A stretch of DNA of 64,000 nt from Echinometra lucunter (Eukaryota; Echinodermata; Echinoidea; Camarodonta; Echinometridae). Of this stretch, positions 46,659-60,208 are shown one piece after another. How positions within the stretch are numbered: position 1 is the first letter of the stretch; each line of letters starts with the position of its first letter. The stretch is taken from assembly GCA_029962745.1 (NCBI GenBank), contig CM057152.1:28301361-28365360 (forward strand). The letters are read 5' to 3'. Position numbers and translations under genes: made by a program. Under the pieces are notes generated by a model. That model had not been told where the DNA came from. It worked only from the letters and a program-made list of their open reading frames with translations, and made no database searches.

Positions 46659-48110
46659 AGGAAAGAGATGGAATGTATTTTATAGGAGTAAGTTATACAC
46701 AAGACTATTTTTTTTAAATGAAGAGTCTTTCATTAAGGCTGCCTACCACATGGTTGTATCACCAAAATCCTCAAATGGCAAATAATCGCCATCATGCCAT
46801 GGTTATTCCGCAAAACATCCCGTTGTCAAGCATCAGGTCACAATGCAATGTCTTTTCTATGCATCATTTTCATCCTTGTCTGTGCTGCCAGAGTGTAGGA
46901 ATCATCTTATCTTTGTAATGAATGTGAGATAGCTAAAATTTCAATTGCAGAAATAAATATTTTCTTGTTCATCCTAATCTGAAAATTATTTCACCATGGG
47001 ATTATAGTGTACAAGATTAACTTAATAGAGTCATTATTTAGATGGAAATTGTTCTACAAGGGTAGAACAGGAACATGTAGCGGTTCACACTTAAGACTTC
47101 GACGTGATCAATCTTACTTTCTCTAATGCATCTAAATAAGAGTCCTGGGTTCAAATCATATTTATTAAAGATGCTTTGTGTCTTCCAAGACATAATAACA
47201 GTAACTATGAGGCACCTTATGAAGTCAAAGCCAATTTGGAAGGCGGCTTTTAGCATCTTTCCCGCTCAGTGTCTTTTTCCTTCCGATCCTCCCACTTCTC
47301 CATAGACAAACTACAGGAGATCAGGAAAGCCGATGTAAAAGAACGGTCGTGAAGAAGATGATCAAAGATGGGGGACAAGACTTTTGATAAGGTGCCTAAG
47401 TATCAATGTGCCTTTTATACATGCATTCACAATGCTTTTGTGATAGCAAAATGACTGTACATGTATCAGTGTCACTGTGGTGCAATATAAGCTTTATTTT
47501 TATTAATTAGCAAAATTTTATTTGGAATGAAACATCAGCTTCAATAATGTATTAATGAACTGCATGAAATAAAGTTGAGGCAGAAAAGTACACGGAATGT
47601 TAGTCATTTGCATTTGGTGCGTGTACACTTTACAGTAAATTTTTCCATTTATGAAATTTTTATTAATGTTTGATAAAACTGCTTCCTCACACATCTACAT
47701 GTTTTGCCAACTTTGATGATACATGTAAAAAGGGAACTCTGAAAACTAAACACAGCAATTCAAAGGGATCATAAAACTACAAATGTATGATATTCTCAAT
47801 ATAACTGTAAATTTTATTACATGTAAGTGTATATACAAAAATCAGGATATGAGGCATGTTCTGGACAAAGTGATATTTTGAGTATAATTAATTGTTCACC
47901 TTAACCAAAATACAGGGGAATCTTGTTACTTTCATTATCACAATAGAACATCTGGATCCACATCTTTTAATCTTTGTGTTTTTAGAGCTGATGCAACATG
48001 GTTTCAATACAACCACGCAATTTCCTTTGTGTCTGGACAAATAATGTGATTAGCAATACTGTAAACATCAGTTCAGTTTCTTCTATAAAAAGCAAATTTA
48101 CAGATATGAA

Positions 48111-48211
48111 TTCATTCACATCATCGGTTACCAACATCTTTGATACACTAGGAAATTATCCTTTAAAAAATGTCATGTTGCATCTGCCATGTCCCTAACA
48201 AGCGCCTGCAC
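48111..48211 (-). repeat. Tandem copy of the GEMIN6 3' end
   Basis: About 101 bp that aligns with 48216-48313 (for example CATTCACATCATCGGTTA against CATTCACATCATCAGTTA, shared TGCATCTGCCATG). Read on the minus strand, its last 39 nt still encode VQALVRDMADAT and a stop; the real GEMIN6 terminus is VQALIRNMADAT. It lies beyond the real stop codon and is not part of the main reading frame. Confidence 0.85.
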
Positions 48212-48274
48212 TGCTTTCATTCACATCATCAGTTATCAACACCTTTGGTACACTAGGAAATCCTCAAACAAATG

Positions 48275-49295
48275 TCAGGTTGCATCTGCCATGTTCCTAA
48301 TAAGCGCCTGCACACGAGCTAAGATGATCTCATTCTTGCAAAGGCAGTTTTCGGGTTTGTACGGAGGCTCAATCACGAGCACATCCGATATACTCAAGCT
48401 ATCATTGTCTTCGCCACATTCTTTCACCGGCACCCTGTGAAGCTCAAGCCATTCCTTCAGTTTCTCTTTCTGGCTGGCCAGTTCAACCACTGACAGGGTC
48501 TGCGACTGGGTGTCCTCCTTGAAGAGTCTATCTAGCAGAGCTCTGTGTTTGGTTGTATCCTCATCCAGAATGGTGATGTCTGTGATGCTGTGTCCCATGA
48601 TGAATGACAGAGGGAGCTGGCCATCTGGTGAGACAGTTTCACACTGAGCCAAGATAATGCTGTGATGCAGAGAGAGAGTGTGAGAAAATTAAATCACAGT
48701 ATATTTACTATCAGGACTATCAAATAATGTTAATTTTAAACAGAAGGGGGAAAAATTTCAGCTCAATTCAGTTAACTTTCAGAGAGGCTTTCCACTTTAT
48801 CAAAGTTAATTTTTTAAAATCGTCATTGAAATGAAAAGAAATGAAATATAAATGAAAGTAAAACGGGAAGAAAATAGAGAAACAATTCTCTGTAGACTAG
48901 ACTAAGTTGTAGATTAAATCTAAACCTTGCATGTCAATTTTCACACAAATCACAATGTCATGACTACAGCAATACCATTATATTAGCTCGAAGTACTTGG
49001 CTAACTTTACTGCATTTAGTTCAACATATTGAACATCCCACTGCACACTGTAGATAGGTTGGATTTCACAATCCAACTCATATTTCGATATATGGGACTA
49101 AGAAATGTATTATTTTTCAACTTACCTTTGTGAAACTGGATCTATCGTGTAAATCCATCCCTCATATTGGTATTCCGTGGCAGCACATATTCTAACACGT
49201 TTATATGTCATATTTTTCAAAGTAATAGGGTCCATTTGTCTGAATGCACCTCCTGTTAGTACCACGCTCACATTTTCTTCCATGGGCGCCGCCAT
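48275..49295 (-). CDS. GEMIN6: Gem-associated protein 6 (GEMIN6), SMN complex subunit, 184 aa, complete
   Basis: Two minus-strand exons, 49295-49126 and 48659-48275, joined AG|C (Ser), total 555 nt. GEMIN6 pairs with GEMIN7 through Sm-like folds inside the SMN complex, which assembles Sm cores on spliceosomal snRNAs in the cytoplasm and Cajal bodies. Residues about 20-90 form the Sm-like fold, with YEGWIYTIDPVS matching the human YKGWVLTTDPVS, then FIMGHSITDI matching GIMGHAVQTV. The C-terminal part carries KLKEWLELHRVPV and LVIEPPYKPENC then NEIILARVQALI, nearly identical to the human pattern IDPPYGPENC/NEIILSRVQDLI. The human protein has 167 residues. I chose the ATG at 49295 because its context (AAACATGGCGGCGCC) is strong and YY1-like; a later Met (residue 21) would match the human length better, and an upstream Met is also in frame. 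The gene converges on DHX57. Confidence 0.93.
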
Positions 49296-49300
49296 GTTTG
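49286..49300 (-). promoter_or_regulatory. YY1-like motif overlapping the GEMIN6 start codon
   Basis: On the minus strand CAAACATGGCGGCGC fits the YY1 core CCATnTT/AAnATGGCGGC, which in many housekeeping genes overlaps the translation start just after the transcription start. Binding is not shown. Confidence 0.4.
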
Positions 49301-50149
49301 AAAGTAAAATCCCGCCATCTATAGTTTGAAACATAATGGAAAGAGAAAAAAATAATATGCCGCCTTGCAAGATAAAAGTAATAGATCCACTTTCATAAGT
49401 TACACTTCAGATTTCATAGATTCAGATTCACAGACTTCATTGTCCAATTGTAAATTAAGAAATGGAAAGTTTCATTGTTCACATTGTAGAAGGAGTATAC
49501 ATAAAAAGTTGACAAATTAATATACTGAACAAAATTGAAGCAAACTATTTAATACAGAGAAAACGAAACAAATAACTACAAGAATGGTGTACCTTCAAAA
49601 TCTTGGGTTGATGAGATTTATTAAAATAAGATAGGAACTAGGTGAAAACTATTCATTCACATTACTTTCATGGTGATCTCCGGGCTGATCTTCATAACAG
49701 ATGACTGTTATTTTATATTCAGATTGAGGGTGAAACAAAATACAAGGCAGAGATATGATATGAGACGTTTGCCTGAGTCACATGAATATGTAGTTGTTTT
49801 TTTTTAACAGCGTGTGGTCTTGATTCGCTAGGATTTCATTCACTTTCTCTAGAATCCTATTTGCAAACTTATCACTCAGACTTATCCTTTCGATTAAGTC
49901 TATCATCCTATTAGCTTGTTTCGCTGTTCTTTCTAATTTCGTATTCTACCTCACTAAACAAAACCAAACTACTGAAAAGGAGAACACTCTGAAAAACTGC
50001 TTTGTAGATGAAAGATGAGTGAGAGAGAGAGAGAGTCATGTATAGGCCCTATCCATGTGCGTTGCCATCCAAAATATAACTCGCGTCCCTTTCTATTTAA
50101 TTAGGCCTTTATCTTATAGTCTTTAGCTTCCCCTTTTAATATCTCTTCC

Positions 50150-50555
50150 CTCTTCTCTTTTAAATTCTCAATTCTCTTCTCTTCTCTTCTCAGGCTTTCT
50201 CTTTTCTTTTATTTTGTTTTCTGCTCTTCTCATATCTTCTCTTTTCATTCGGCTCTTTTCTTCTCATTCTCTTCTCATATCTTCTCTTTTTATCCGGCTC
50301 TTTTCTTCTCATTCTCTTCTCTTCTTCTCTTCTCTTCTCTTCTCTTCTCATCTCTTATTATCTCATTCTCTTCTCATGCCGTCTCTTTTTTTCTTATCTC
50401 TTCTCATCTCTTCCGCATTTCTTCTCTTCTCTTCTCAGACCCTCCACTCCCCCAAACACAAGACAAGTACAAAAACAAACAAAAACCAAAACCAAAAGCA
50501 AGAGAGAGAGAGAGAGAGAGGGGGGGGGGGGGGACAGAGAGAGAGAGAGAGAGAT
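50150..50555. repeat. Pyrimidine-rich TCTTC-type repeats followed by a (GA)n-G14-(GA)n block
   Basis: TTCTCTTCTCTTCTC-like units dominate 50150-50445, then GAGAGAGA with a run of 14 G at 50520-50533. Low complexity; open frames across it are artefacts. Confidence 0.9.
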
Positions 50556-53090
50556 TAACAAGGAGGGAAAACTGGAAGGAATTATAACACCGCATCATCA
50601 TTATAACATCCCAATCTGATGCGCATTATTAAAAGTGAAGTGTTCTTAAGGCTTATAATTCAAAGATTTCCATAATTTATGTTGCTCCGCTCCAAAGCAT
50701 ATTTTGCTTCAGGAATTTATGCTTTAATTCTTTATAACTTTGATATTATTAGTAAGTTTCATTATCCTCATGTGACTGCAGCCTTTATAGGTAATAATGT
50801 GTATCAAATAGCAATTGCAAAGGTAAAGAATCTTGCTGAATTAAGATATTGCCTTTTTTGTATTTTTTTCTTTGGAAATTTTTGCACCTCATTCGAAAGA
50901 GATATGAATGTATGAAAAACAGTGTATCAAAGTTTATGATATGAAATAGTTCAACTGAAGTGCTCCACTGCGAAGTTTCCATGAGGTAAATGCATAAGAC
51001 ATTGTGTTTCTAAGGGATGAAAATGGGGAGAGGAAAATTTACCGCTCGATTGCTGAATTTACTTCCTTGCTTATACAGTCAGAAGATGAGGGTGGGGGGT
51101 GGGGGGTGCGGGGGGGGGGGGGGGGGGGGGAGCAGCACTGGCAGGATCCCGTTTCCCTGGCATCTCCTTATTCATGGTTAAAAAATCATATTATGACCAT
51201 ATCTGTAACTCTTCCCTATTCTAAATATAAACGAAGAATTTCACATGAACGAAAAGCTGTCATTTCTACAACACTTCACAAGCAACCAACACAATGATAC
51301 TAGAACATTCTGCAAAATCAATTGTTTTACTACGAGAAAAATAATATACTAAACACAAATCATCATCATTCAACAGATCATTATCTATTAAATTTATGAA
51401 TCAGAAAGAATTTACATACAATGTGATACAATTTACATAATGTCACATATATTACAAGCTCTGCATTTCAACACATTTATCAATTATTTCCCGAAATACC
51501 TAATGATTGTTTCCATGTCTTAATAGCTCTTCCTATTGCATTTTTTTGTTGTTGTTATAAAACAAAATAAAATTATGCTTGTTGATGTATAACTAGCATG
51601 AGCTGTACCATATATTTTCAATAATACATACTGAAATAGTAAATAAATCAAGAACATTAACTTGAGAAGAGACAAATTTTGAAACAGCACTGTTGCTCAC
51701 AACGAACAAGCAATTAATAATAAACATGCAATCTTTAAATGAATTCATATTATAGCCAATTCCCAAAATAACACCCGGCAAGTATTTTTATTTAATGACT
51801 TCAAGTCATAGTATACCTGTGATCTTTACAGCTAACAAGTGCTACAATGGTAATAAATAATATAAACATTAAAAATCTCCACTTTGATGCTCACATGCAT
51901 CACTATAATTTTATCGGGCTATTCCACAAGGGAAATATCAGGTATTGCAAATGGATTTTATTACATTTTCAAGCATGGCATGCATACTACTCTCACTATG
52001 TATTTTTAACCATCGTCGATAGGCCTACATAAAACTCAAATTTGCAACAACAACAAAAAAGTGTACATGGAAGCCTCAAACTTCAAACAATATAAAATTA
52101 AATAATTTTAGTAGAGTTGGTCAGAGAAACTTTCAAAAGATCCAAATTCTGAACATCTAAGTCAATTTCAAGACAGTATTCAGCTCTTTGTGAGGAAAAA
52201 GTGAAGATTTATGAATACATTAAATCACCTTTTATCAACACCATGAGCTATTTCATACCCGAGTGGAATCGCCCATCATCTTTTACCTCATTAGATCAAT
52301 CATCATAAAATTTTTCTTTCCAGGGCTTTCCAAAAATGATCAATTTTTTTCTCTGAACACACCTAGAATAGTTTCCAAACTTATATAGGTGAATATTTGT
52401 ATATTTAATTTTTAAAAAGGTAAGAAGTAGAAAACTATTAAGGAGAATAAAGGCAAGGATAGTGCGATGTGCTGCAAGTCTAAAGTTGGATACTTCACAC
52501 AAAAAGGTTCCTTTTGATAATTAATGTATAATTTCTTTAAAAATTAATGTAAACAAACAAAAATGTGAATGCTTTAAGCTAAATAACCTCAAAATCTGAA
52601 CATATCACAACCATGGTTTATAGTCCCATAGGAATAATATTAAAAAACTAACTACAGGTGCACAATAATTTAGACCAGCTAAATATATTTGCTTGATACA
52701 TCATTGTACAAAAAATACAAACCTTTTCCCAAAGGACAAATATTTCGAATGACAAAAGATCTATTCATAATTATCAGAATTTTAGATTATGGTTAAGTAC
52801 TTGAGGTTCATGAACTGATGAGGCAGCCCTGGGCAAGAAAAAGTTCTTGAAAGTAGTAGTTACTACAACTACAAACTGGTTTGTTACTCAAAATAGGACT
52901 GGTACAAAGTAGATTTATATAAATATAATAAATAAGGAAAGGAAACCCTTATTTCACCACACTGGTTAAAAGTAATATGATCTATATGTTCCAGAGTGTC
53001 AAAACATTTAATGGGCAATTCCATGATCAGTAACGTTACATTTAAGTAAAATTTTGATACTTTTGATACAGCTAATCAATAGCTATGTCA

Positions 53091-53224
53091 TCTGGGGGGT
53101 GTAACATAAAACATACAATCAATCTTACGATTAATATCAATCTTAAGTCTATGGCAAACCATGTACTAAAGAGATACAATTGATTGTAAGATTGATTGTA
53201 TCTCTTTATGTTACACCCCCCAGA
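53091..53224. mobile_element. Small foldback MITE (CTGGGGGGTGTAACATAAA ends)
   Basis: The left CTGGGGGGTGTAACATAAA and the right TTTATGTTACACCCCCCAG are exact inverted copies. The arms extend through ACAATCAATCTTAC, giving about 134 bp in all. Confidence 0.85.
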
Positions 53225-54883
53225 AGTCCTAATCTTGTAAATATATATTCACCCTTCCCAGGTCTACAATAAATTAAGAAATCAAAAGTAACTGAATAAT
53301 ATCAGAGATGTTATGAGAACGTTTGACCACAGTTAGTAACGTTACAAAAAAAGACATGAGAAAAAAAACCAAAGTTTTTGAAAAAATATTCCTCCTTACT
53401 GTGACATACCTCACACTTAGAGCTATATCAGTATTACTTCTTAAATGATGACAAATGTTTACCACAATTTTTTTAAAGAGTTTACCTCTCTACTTTTTAA
53501 AGTAGAGACTAAAATCTTGGTTAGTAACGTTACGGTTAGTCACGTTACAATTTGTCCAGCACAACATATTTGAGATTTTTATACCTTTTCAGCAACTTAT
53601 TATTGAATACTTTCTTTTAATTTGGTGTGACTAAATGTCCTTCAGATTATCCAATAGAAAAATTCACAAAAGAAACAATATTTTTCCGTCCAGGTCTAAA
53701 AAATCGTGTATAGTCCCATATATCTAATTTTTTGTACGGTTCGGATTCTCCTATAAGGGGACATTTTAGACAAAAAAATTTTGGTGAGAATGAAACCCCT
53801 TTGTATCAACAATTTCTGTATGAATTTTAATTCCCCAAATTGACCTGAATTTGAGAAAGAGCAAAAATAAAGTTTGGGCCAATGTCCTCTTAATCATGGA
53901 ATTGCCCTAATAGTCTTTACCAAAAAGAATTATGATATAAAGAAAACTATTCTGGAACTTTGTCAAATAATAACACAATTTTTAGTACTGCTTAATGCTA
54001 TCTGCATGAATGCAATCAATGTAATATAGACAAGAATTAAAGTACGTAAAATTTGTGAGACATTGTGTTTAAAATATTCCCTGTACAAATTTGTCCTTTT
54101 AATGTTGTAACACAGGCATCAGACAGGGAAAAAACGGATTCTTGGCTGCAAACAGACAATAAATAATAAATAGGCAGATTCTAGAATTCTGCATAGTGTT
54201 TTAATCTGAAACAAATCTAAATTCATACTATAAATCGTGCTTCATTCAGTTGAATATCTTCAGGTACATCCAACAGAAAAAATGAAGCAAATTAAGTTCA
54301 AACAGTCCAATATCATTAATAATATTTGCTTGAAGAGTTGTTTGTACACAACCTTGTGTATAAACAAAGATGTAATTCAGGTACTTATCGCAGTTATGTT
54401 AGATTTGTGGTGCTGTACCTTCCATAATTAAAACTAGTCTACCTGTCTCCCTTAAAGAACTTTATGGAATAAATAAACATCTATAGTATTCAATTTTTGT
54501 CTTTGACAATCAGTCAAATTTGTATCATGACATTTAAATCTGCAAAAAAAGGAAATATTCAATATCTTTTGGATTCGTCAACTCCATGACTGACGCTGAA
54601 TACGTCAGCTAATAGAAATGCCCATTGCACATGACACATCATTCCACTTGGGTTTCTTATTACCTACTACTAGTAATTAAGTCTGAAAACGGCAATTATA
54701 TGCAGTGCACACACCAATAACTAAACACATCAAATGCATTATTCATTCTGCATTTATATTTTGTACAGTTTTGCTCTTGTGTAGCATATGTCAAAGGAGC
54801 CACCAGCCATCAATGTCCGCAAAAGTCTGGAAAAATGATGCTATGTGTGCAATGGGCATAATTCACATCAAATATTGTTTCCT

Positions 54884-57800
54884 TTAGATGTCCAAGAGTT
54901 CTGCCTCGCTATCTCTTCTTCCACTTTCCAATAAGCCTGCATCACTAAACCGCCTTTCACTGTGCTGATCCTACATTACAGAATACAGAGCAACAGAGAG
55001 AAAAATGGTAAATCATTAATCAATATTTTCTTAAAATCATGATGGTCAAAAACTGCTCGTTGACATGAACCAAAAGTGTACTGTGGGCACCAATGACCAA
55101 AATGTTACAATTTATATTGTTAATCTGCACAAAGATGAGAGGTTCATGCAATAAGTAAATTTCTTTATAGTGTTTAAACCTTAATCAAACCATCAGACAA
55201 TATGAGAGTAGCCCATAGAAACCTACAATAATGAAAAAATTTAAAGATTTCTACCTAAGCCCCCACCAAAAAAAAACCACATGCAAATAAAAAATATCCA
55301 TACCCACACACAAAAAGACTATGAATGATTTTCACATTTCTTCAGTTACTCAACAAATGAAATGTGCAGATATGAATGATAATGACTCTCTGTGTACCTA
55401 CTATCTCAATCAAATTAATTTCACGAACAGAGTGAAAAAAAACCATATTATTCTCAGTCACACCACTAAATCTGACTTGAAACTGATTCTTGAAAGGACC
55501 AAATCCCAGCCATTTTGGGTAACGTAGTTCTTTAGTTTGGTCTGTTGCAATTGGTGTGACTATGGTTATGACTTACATCATTATCATGTGTTCCTTCGTA
55601 GACGTGTTCATAGCTAGATGGTCTGAAGTTAATCGTTGCATTCCTCCCATAGACGTCATATCTCTCTGAATGCCTTTTCTTAATCCTCACATAGATGAAA
55701 GCGATGACGACCACAAGGAAGACACATAGGGCAATAATGGTGCCAACAATGGCTGACATGGGTGATGATAGACCTCTTTTGTCCTGAACTGTAAGGCAAT
55801 GATGATGAGGGGAAGAGGTTTACCTGATAAGCCTTGAAACCATGAGAAAACTGTTACTGATTACTGGGACACACATGAACAAGTCTTAATTCAAAGCTTT
55901 GTTTGATCTGTTTTCAAGATATTTCTCTCCCTTCATTGGTTACATGCAATACTAAATGCTCATACATCATGGTCTTGTGAACATTCGCATAATGCTGCAC
56001 TCTATTGTATGAGGGAATGCTTTTACTACTGTGGTTCCCAAGAAAGATATTGTGGGCTTTTCAAACTTCACTTAAAATCTTTCTGGTGTATTTTTGTGAC
56101 TATAAAAATGGTGGCAGCGGTGGGATGCAATCCACAACCGAAAGATTTTAAGTGAAGGGAAATCAGTCTACTTACAATCATATAATTTCTGGGTAGTAAT
56201 TGGAACTGTCTTGGATCGGACTTCTCGAGTGACAGTTTCGTTGTCCCAGAGACCTAGCAGCTGAATGTGGTATGTTTGTCCCTCTGTCAGGTTGCGTATC
56301 ATATACGACAGAGCTGAACGCTCTACTATCTCAGATTCTAGTACTCGGCTCTCGTCCTAAGGGGGGTCAGATGAAGATGAACATGAAAACAAACAAATAA
56401 CAAAACAAACAAATGAAGGTTGTGAAAATTAGCATAATCATATACAAACTGGGAGAAGAAAAGCAGAGTGACACACATTGATAAAAATGAAGAGGATAGT
56501 TTGAATGATGATGGAAAAAAGATAAATGAAAAACAAGGATAATGAAGAAAAAGAAGATACGACAATAACAAGAAGAAAGGGAACAGGAAACTGAGGAGGT
56601 AAAAGGTAGCAAAGGGTAAAGGGGATAGCAGTACATAAAGAAAAAGAAGATAATAAAGAACAAGATAGGAAGAATGAATCGAATAAGAAAATACAAAATA
56701 GAGAGAAGCAATTCAGACAAATCATAAAACTGTCTGCATATATACATGTAAGCTTTATTGTTTTAAATCATCAATAAATAGAGAGTTACAATAAGTTATG
56801 TCATGCTAATTACACAATTAACTAACTACAGAAACATTCATGTTACCTTAGTTACCACCATGAGTCTCCAGCCAACAATGTGAGAGACAATCTCTTGTGG
56901 CAATGCTGACCATCGGATAGATGCTGTGGTTGTAGTGACTTCATAGATCTCAATGTCAAATGGGTCTCCAGGATATGGAATAGCTGTTAAAAAACAACAT
57001 TTCAATTTCAAGGTGAAATGGAGGATAGAAAAATATGAAATCAATGACATACAATAAGATACAAGAACAAAATCTACGGGAAGGTTACATAAAGCTGTGG
57101 GTAAAGTATTTCTTTGTTTGTTATGTTGTTGGTCTCGCCAATGTAATGGGCATTTCATAAGGACTTACATGGTAACCAAAGTGTGTCCACCTCAATCTTG
57201 CTGGTCTGTAGATGAATGCCAACCTGAGCTTTGGAAGAACCAACCAGGACAACAAGTTGAACAACGTAGCTCCGAGCTGGGCGCAGGTCCAGGATTGTAT
57301 ACTTTCGAAGTTCAGGCCTAGAGAGGAGAAAAATTAAATTAGAGCAAATTAATATTTTTCCAGGATTATGTGTTTCATCTCTCACATCTTCCTGATCTTA
57401 CCAGTATTTTCTGACAGTGTAAGGTACAAGTACTAGGCTTCTTCAGCAAGTTTTGTTACATTTTCGTACCTGAAAGACACAGTACTGTTCCAAGGTTTCC
57501 CGCTGTATGTAAGCTCCCTGTATTTGAGACGGAATTGTCCGATGTACTGTCTCTGTACGTCAGTAAGACTGGGCCATCTAATGGTTGCACTCCTTGCTGA
57601 AGTGTTAGTGGCCGAGATGTTGATTAGGAAGAATGACATGGGAAGTGGAAGAGGTTTGCTTGCTAAGTTGGTGCTTGGTGGAACTGAGAGTAAAAAATCC
57701 AAAAACAGAGAGTCATGAATAACATATTGTTACTCTTCTATACTATGACAGGTTGATATAGCTTTAAACAAGGCATAAAAACATTTCCAATGACAACTCT

Positions 57801-60151
57801 CTTGAGTCTTGAATGAATTACTTGAAAACCTTAATGATGAGGTGGGCAAATTTAGTAACATCAACAGAAATAACAGCTTGAAACATTCAAACAAAACGTA
57901 ATTCTCCACTTCTACATTAAAGACACCCAGCTACCTGATCATCATTGTATGTTACTGTAGGTTATAATGTATTTTCCACATTTAAGTGTGTATGAATGAA
58001 CACCATATATATATTTTTCAGTAACATATAAAAGATACATAACTTTTGTACAAAATATACTTACAATCATAGCAGACCCACTCCAAACAGCAGGTATCGG
58101 CAACACGAACCTGTACGGGGTAGGCACACTCCAGCTGCTGGGGTGTGGCAGTCGTACTGTTACATACGTTACGACAAGATACTGTCCCATCGTCACAGCG
58201 GCAACGCAGGTCACAGCCCTCCCTCCATTCCATTCCATTCTGGTAGATCCTATTACTATGGCTACAGTCACCATCTGCAAAAATGAAACCCAAATTTGAT
58301 AATGAATACAGCAACATGAAGCAGTCAAATGTCACAATACCATTGTCACATATTATCAAATTACACCCCTTTTTGCTTGTGTTTAACATAACACATTACT
58401 TTAACTGAATCTGTCCCCTCCCAAGAGACTGTCATCTTTTTGATGAAGATACTACTATACATCAAATGCAGATGTCTAGAATATCTAGCATATCTATTAA
58501 ATCTATTGCACATGGTTCTTTAAGGAGAAACTCACCAAGAGGTTGCCAAATGGAAGCTTGTCTTAAGCGGACTGAATTTCTATTATGAATTTCTATTATT
58601 AATACACGTATTACCAGCTCAATTTTTTTCTTTTTACTAGTAATTCTGACTATGCATGTCTCAAGTGGAGGGACTAGTTGAAAACCTATGGCATTTTCGG
58701 CCTACCATTTGGAAAACAACGCCACTCCGGACAGCATTCGCCCTTGATGATGACCTGTCGAGGATTGGGGCAAAGGTCAGATGCAACCACTTCCGTCTTG
58801 GGGCAAAGTTCACGACAGATGGTCCTACCAGCTCGACACTCACAAGCTGACTCACAGCCTTCATTGAAATGCTCACCATGTTGGTAAACAGTATCCTTGT
58901 AGGTACATGGTTGCGCTGTAATCAGGATGAGGAAAGCAAGGAAACACTAACATTTCTAGAGGTGTTGTGGTCCATTGGACAAGTCTCCGGACTGTTAACC
59001 ACAGGTCCGGGGTTTGAATCCCTGCCACAGCACTATCATCCTTTGGCAAGACATTAATCTACATTTGCCACACTCGACCCAGGTGTAGTAAGTGGGTACC
59101 TGGTAGGATTTATTCCCTGAATGCAGGAAACACTACGGTTGCTCGAGTTAAAGCTGGGGTAATAATATCCAAAGTCCTTTGAAAGCGCACAGAGACGTTA
59201 TATCATAATGTGATATGCACTATACAAGAACTGAATATATTATTTTTATGATGATGATGATGATGATTATTGTTATTATTTACATTTGGTTGTTTTTCTT
59301 CTTGCAGAATAAAGGTAAGACAGACTGAATAAATACGTGCTATCCTGATTTCCTTGAAAAATTATCAACAAAGTACCTTCATTTGCACCTTGGCACTTCA
59401 AATGTTTACTAGAATAAATATGGTAGCTATCAAGAATTAACAAATTATAGGGGGCTTGAGAAGACAAAGTGATTGTCATTTGGCAAGACAATGAGGTGAT
59501 GATGCCAGTGGTGGGTAGACAGGATCAATTTCGTATACAGATACACACACGCACACGCACACCCACACAGGGCCATACGCAGAAATTTTTTCTTGTGGGG
59601 GCCAAGATGCGAAAAAATTTTCGAAGAAACTCGAAAGCGTGGGAGTGAAGTGACCGAGCTTGTCATGGGGCACTTTTGCATTTTTAAAAATGATATCGAA
59701 GGATTTGGTGCAGTTTTGTTGAATTTTGTAAAAATTTTCAGTAAAAAGTGTAAGTTTTCAAAATTTCGGGGGGGGGGGGGGGGGGGGGGCCGCTGCGTAC
59801 AGCCATGCACCCACACACCCCCCCACACACATACACCCGAATGCACAGACGTAAATAGAAGATGTATGCACCGTGACAAACTAATATAGAATATGGACTG
59901 ACACACATTATTGCATTTGCGTCGCACTATTTATCTTTTTAAAAAAAATTTTTGTTGTTACACCACTTCAGAAAAACTGCGATGGCGCCGAAATTACCCT
60001 AAAGTAATATAAATAACTACATAAATCAGAATAATGATCGATATAGTTACGATAGTAATCGGCATTTCAGTCACATTAACGATGATGATGATGATGATGA
60101 TAACTATCATTATTATCATAAGCATAATAATAATAATACATTACTAACTAC

Positions 60152-60208
<57 letters not shown>

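Larger units (their letters stand above)
43302..48109. other. Intergenic DNA between DHX57 and GEMIN6 3' ends
   Basis: Apart from the two dispersed elements listed (43970-44306, 45917-46658), I see no coding exon, RNA gene or other clear repeat. A minus-strand AATAAA at 47813-47818 and ATTAAA at 47966-47971 could end the GEMIN6 transcript. Confidence 0.5.
49301..54883. other. Intergenic DNA between GEMIN6 and the VWC/FN3 gene
   Basis: No coding exon found. It contains TCTTC-type pyrimidine repeats (about 50150-50445), a GA repeat with a G14 run (50503-50555), a G21 run (51110-51130) and a small foldback (53091-53224). The rest is AT-rich and featureless to my reading. It should include the GEMIN6 promoter and the 3' UTR of the VWC/FN3 gene. 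Confidence 0.55.

Noticed and set aside
56367..56747. Hydrophobic 126-codon open frame as a membrane protein
   Set aside because: It is a by-product of a purine-rich intron in the VWC/FN3 gene. The Phe/Ser/Leu composition comes from CT-rich codons.
58961..59035. A functional tRNA-Asn gene
   Set aside because: The head imitates tRNA-Asn, but acceptor and arm pairing is imperfect and it runs directly into a SINE body and LINE-like tail that recurs in the window.
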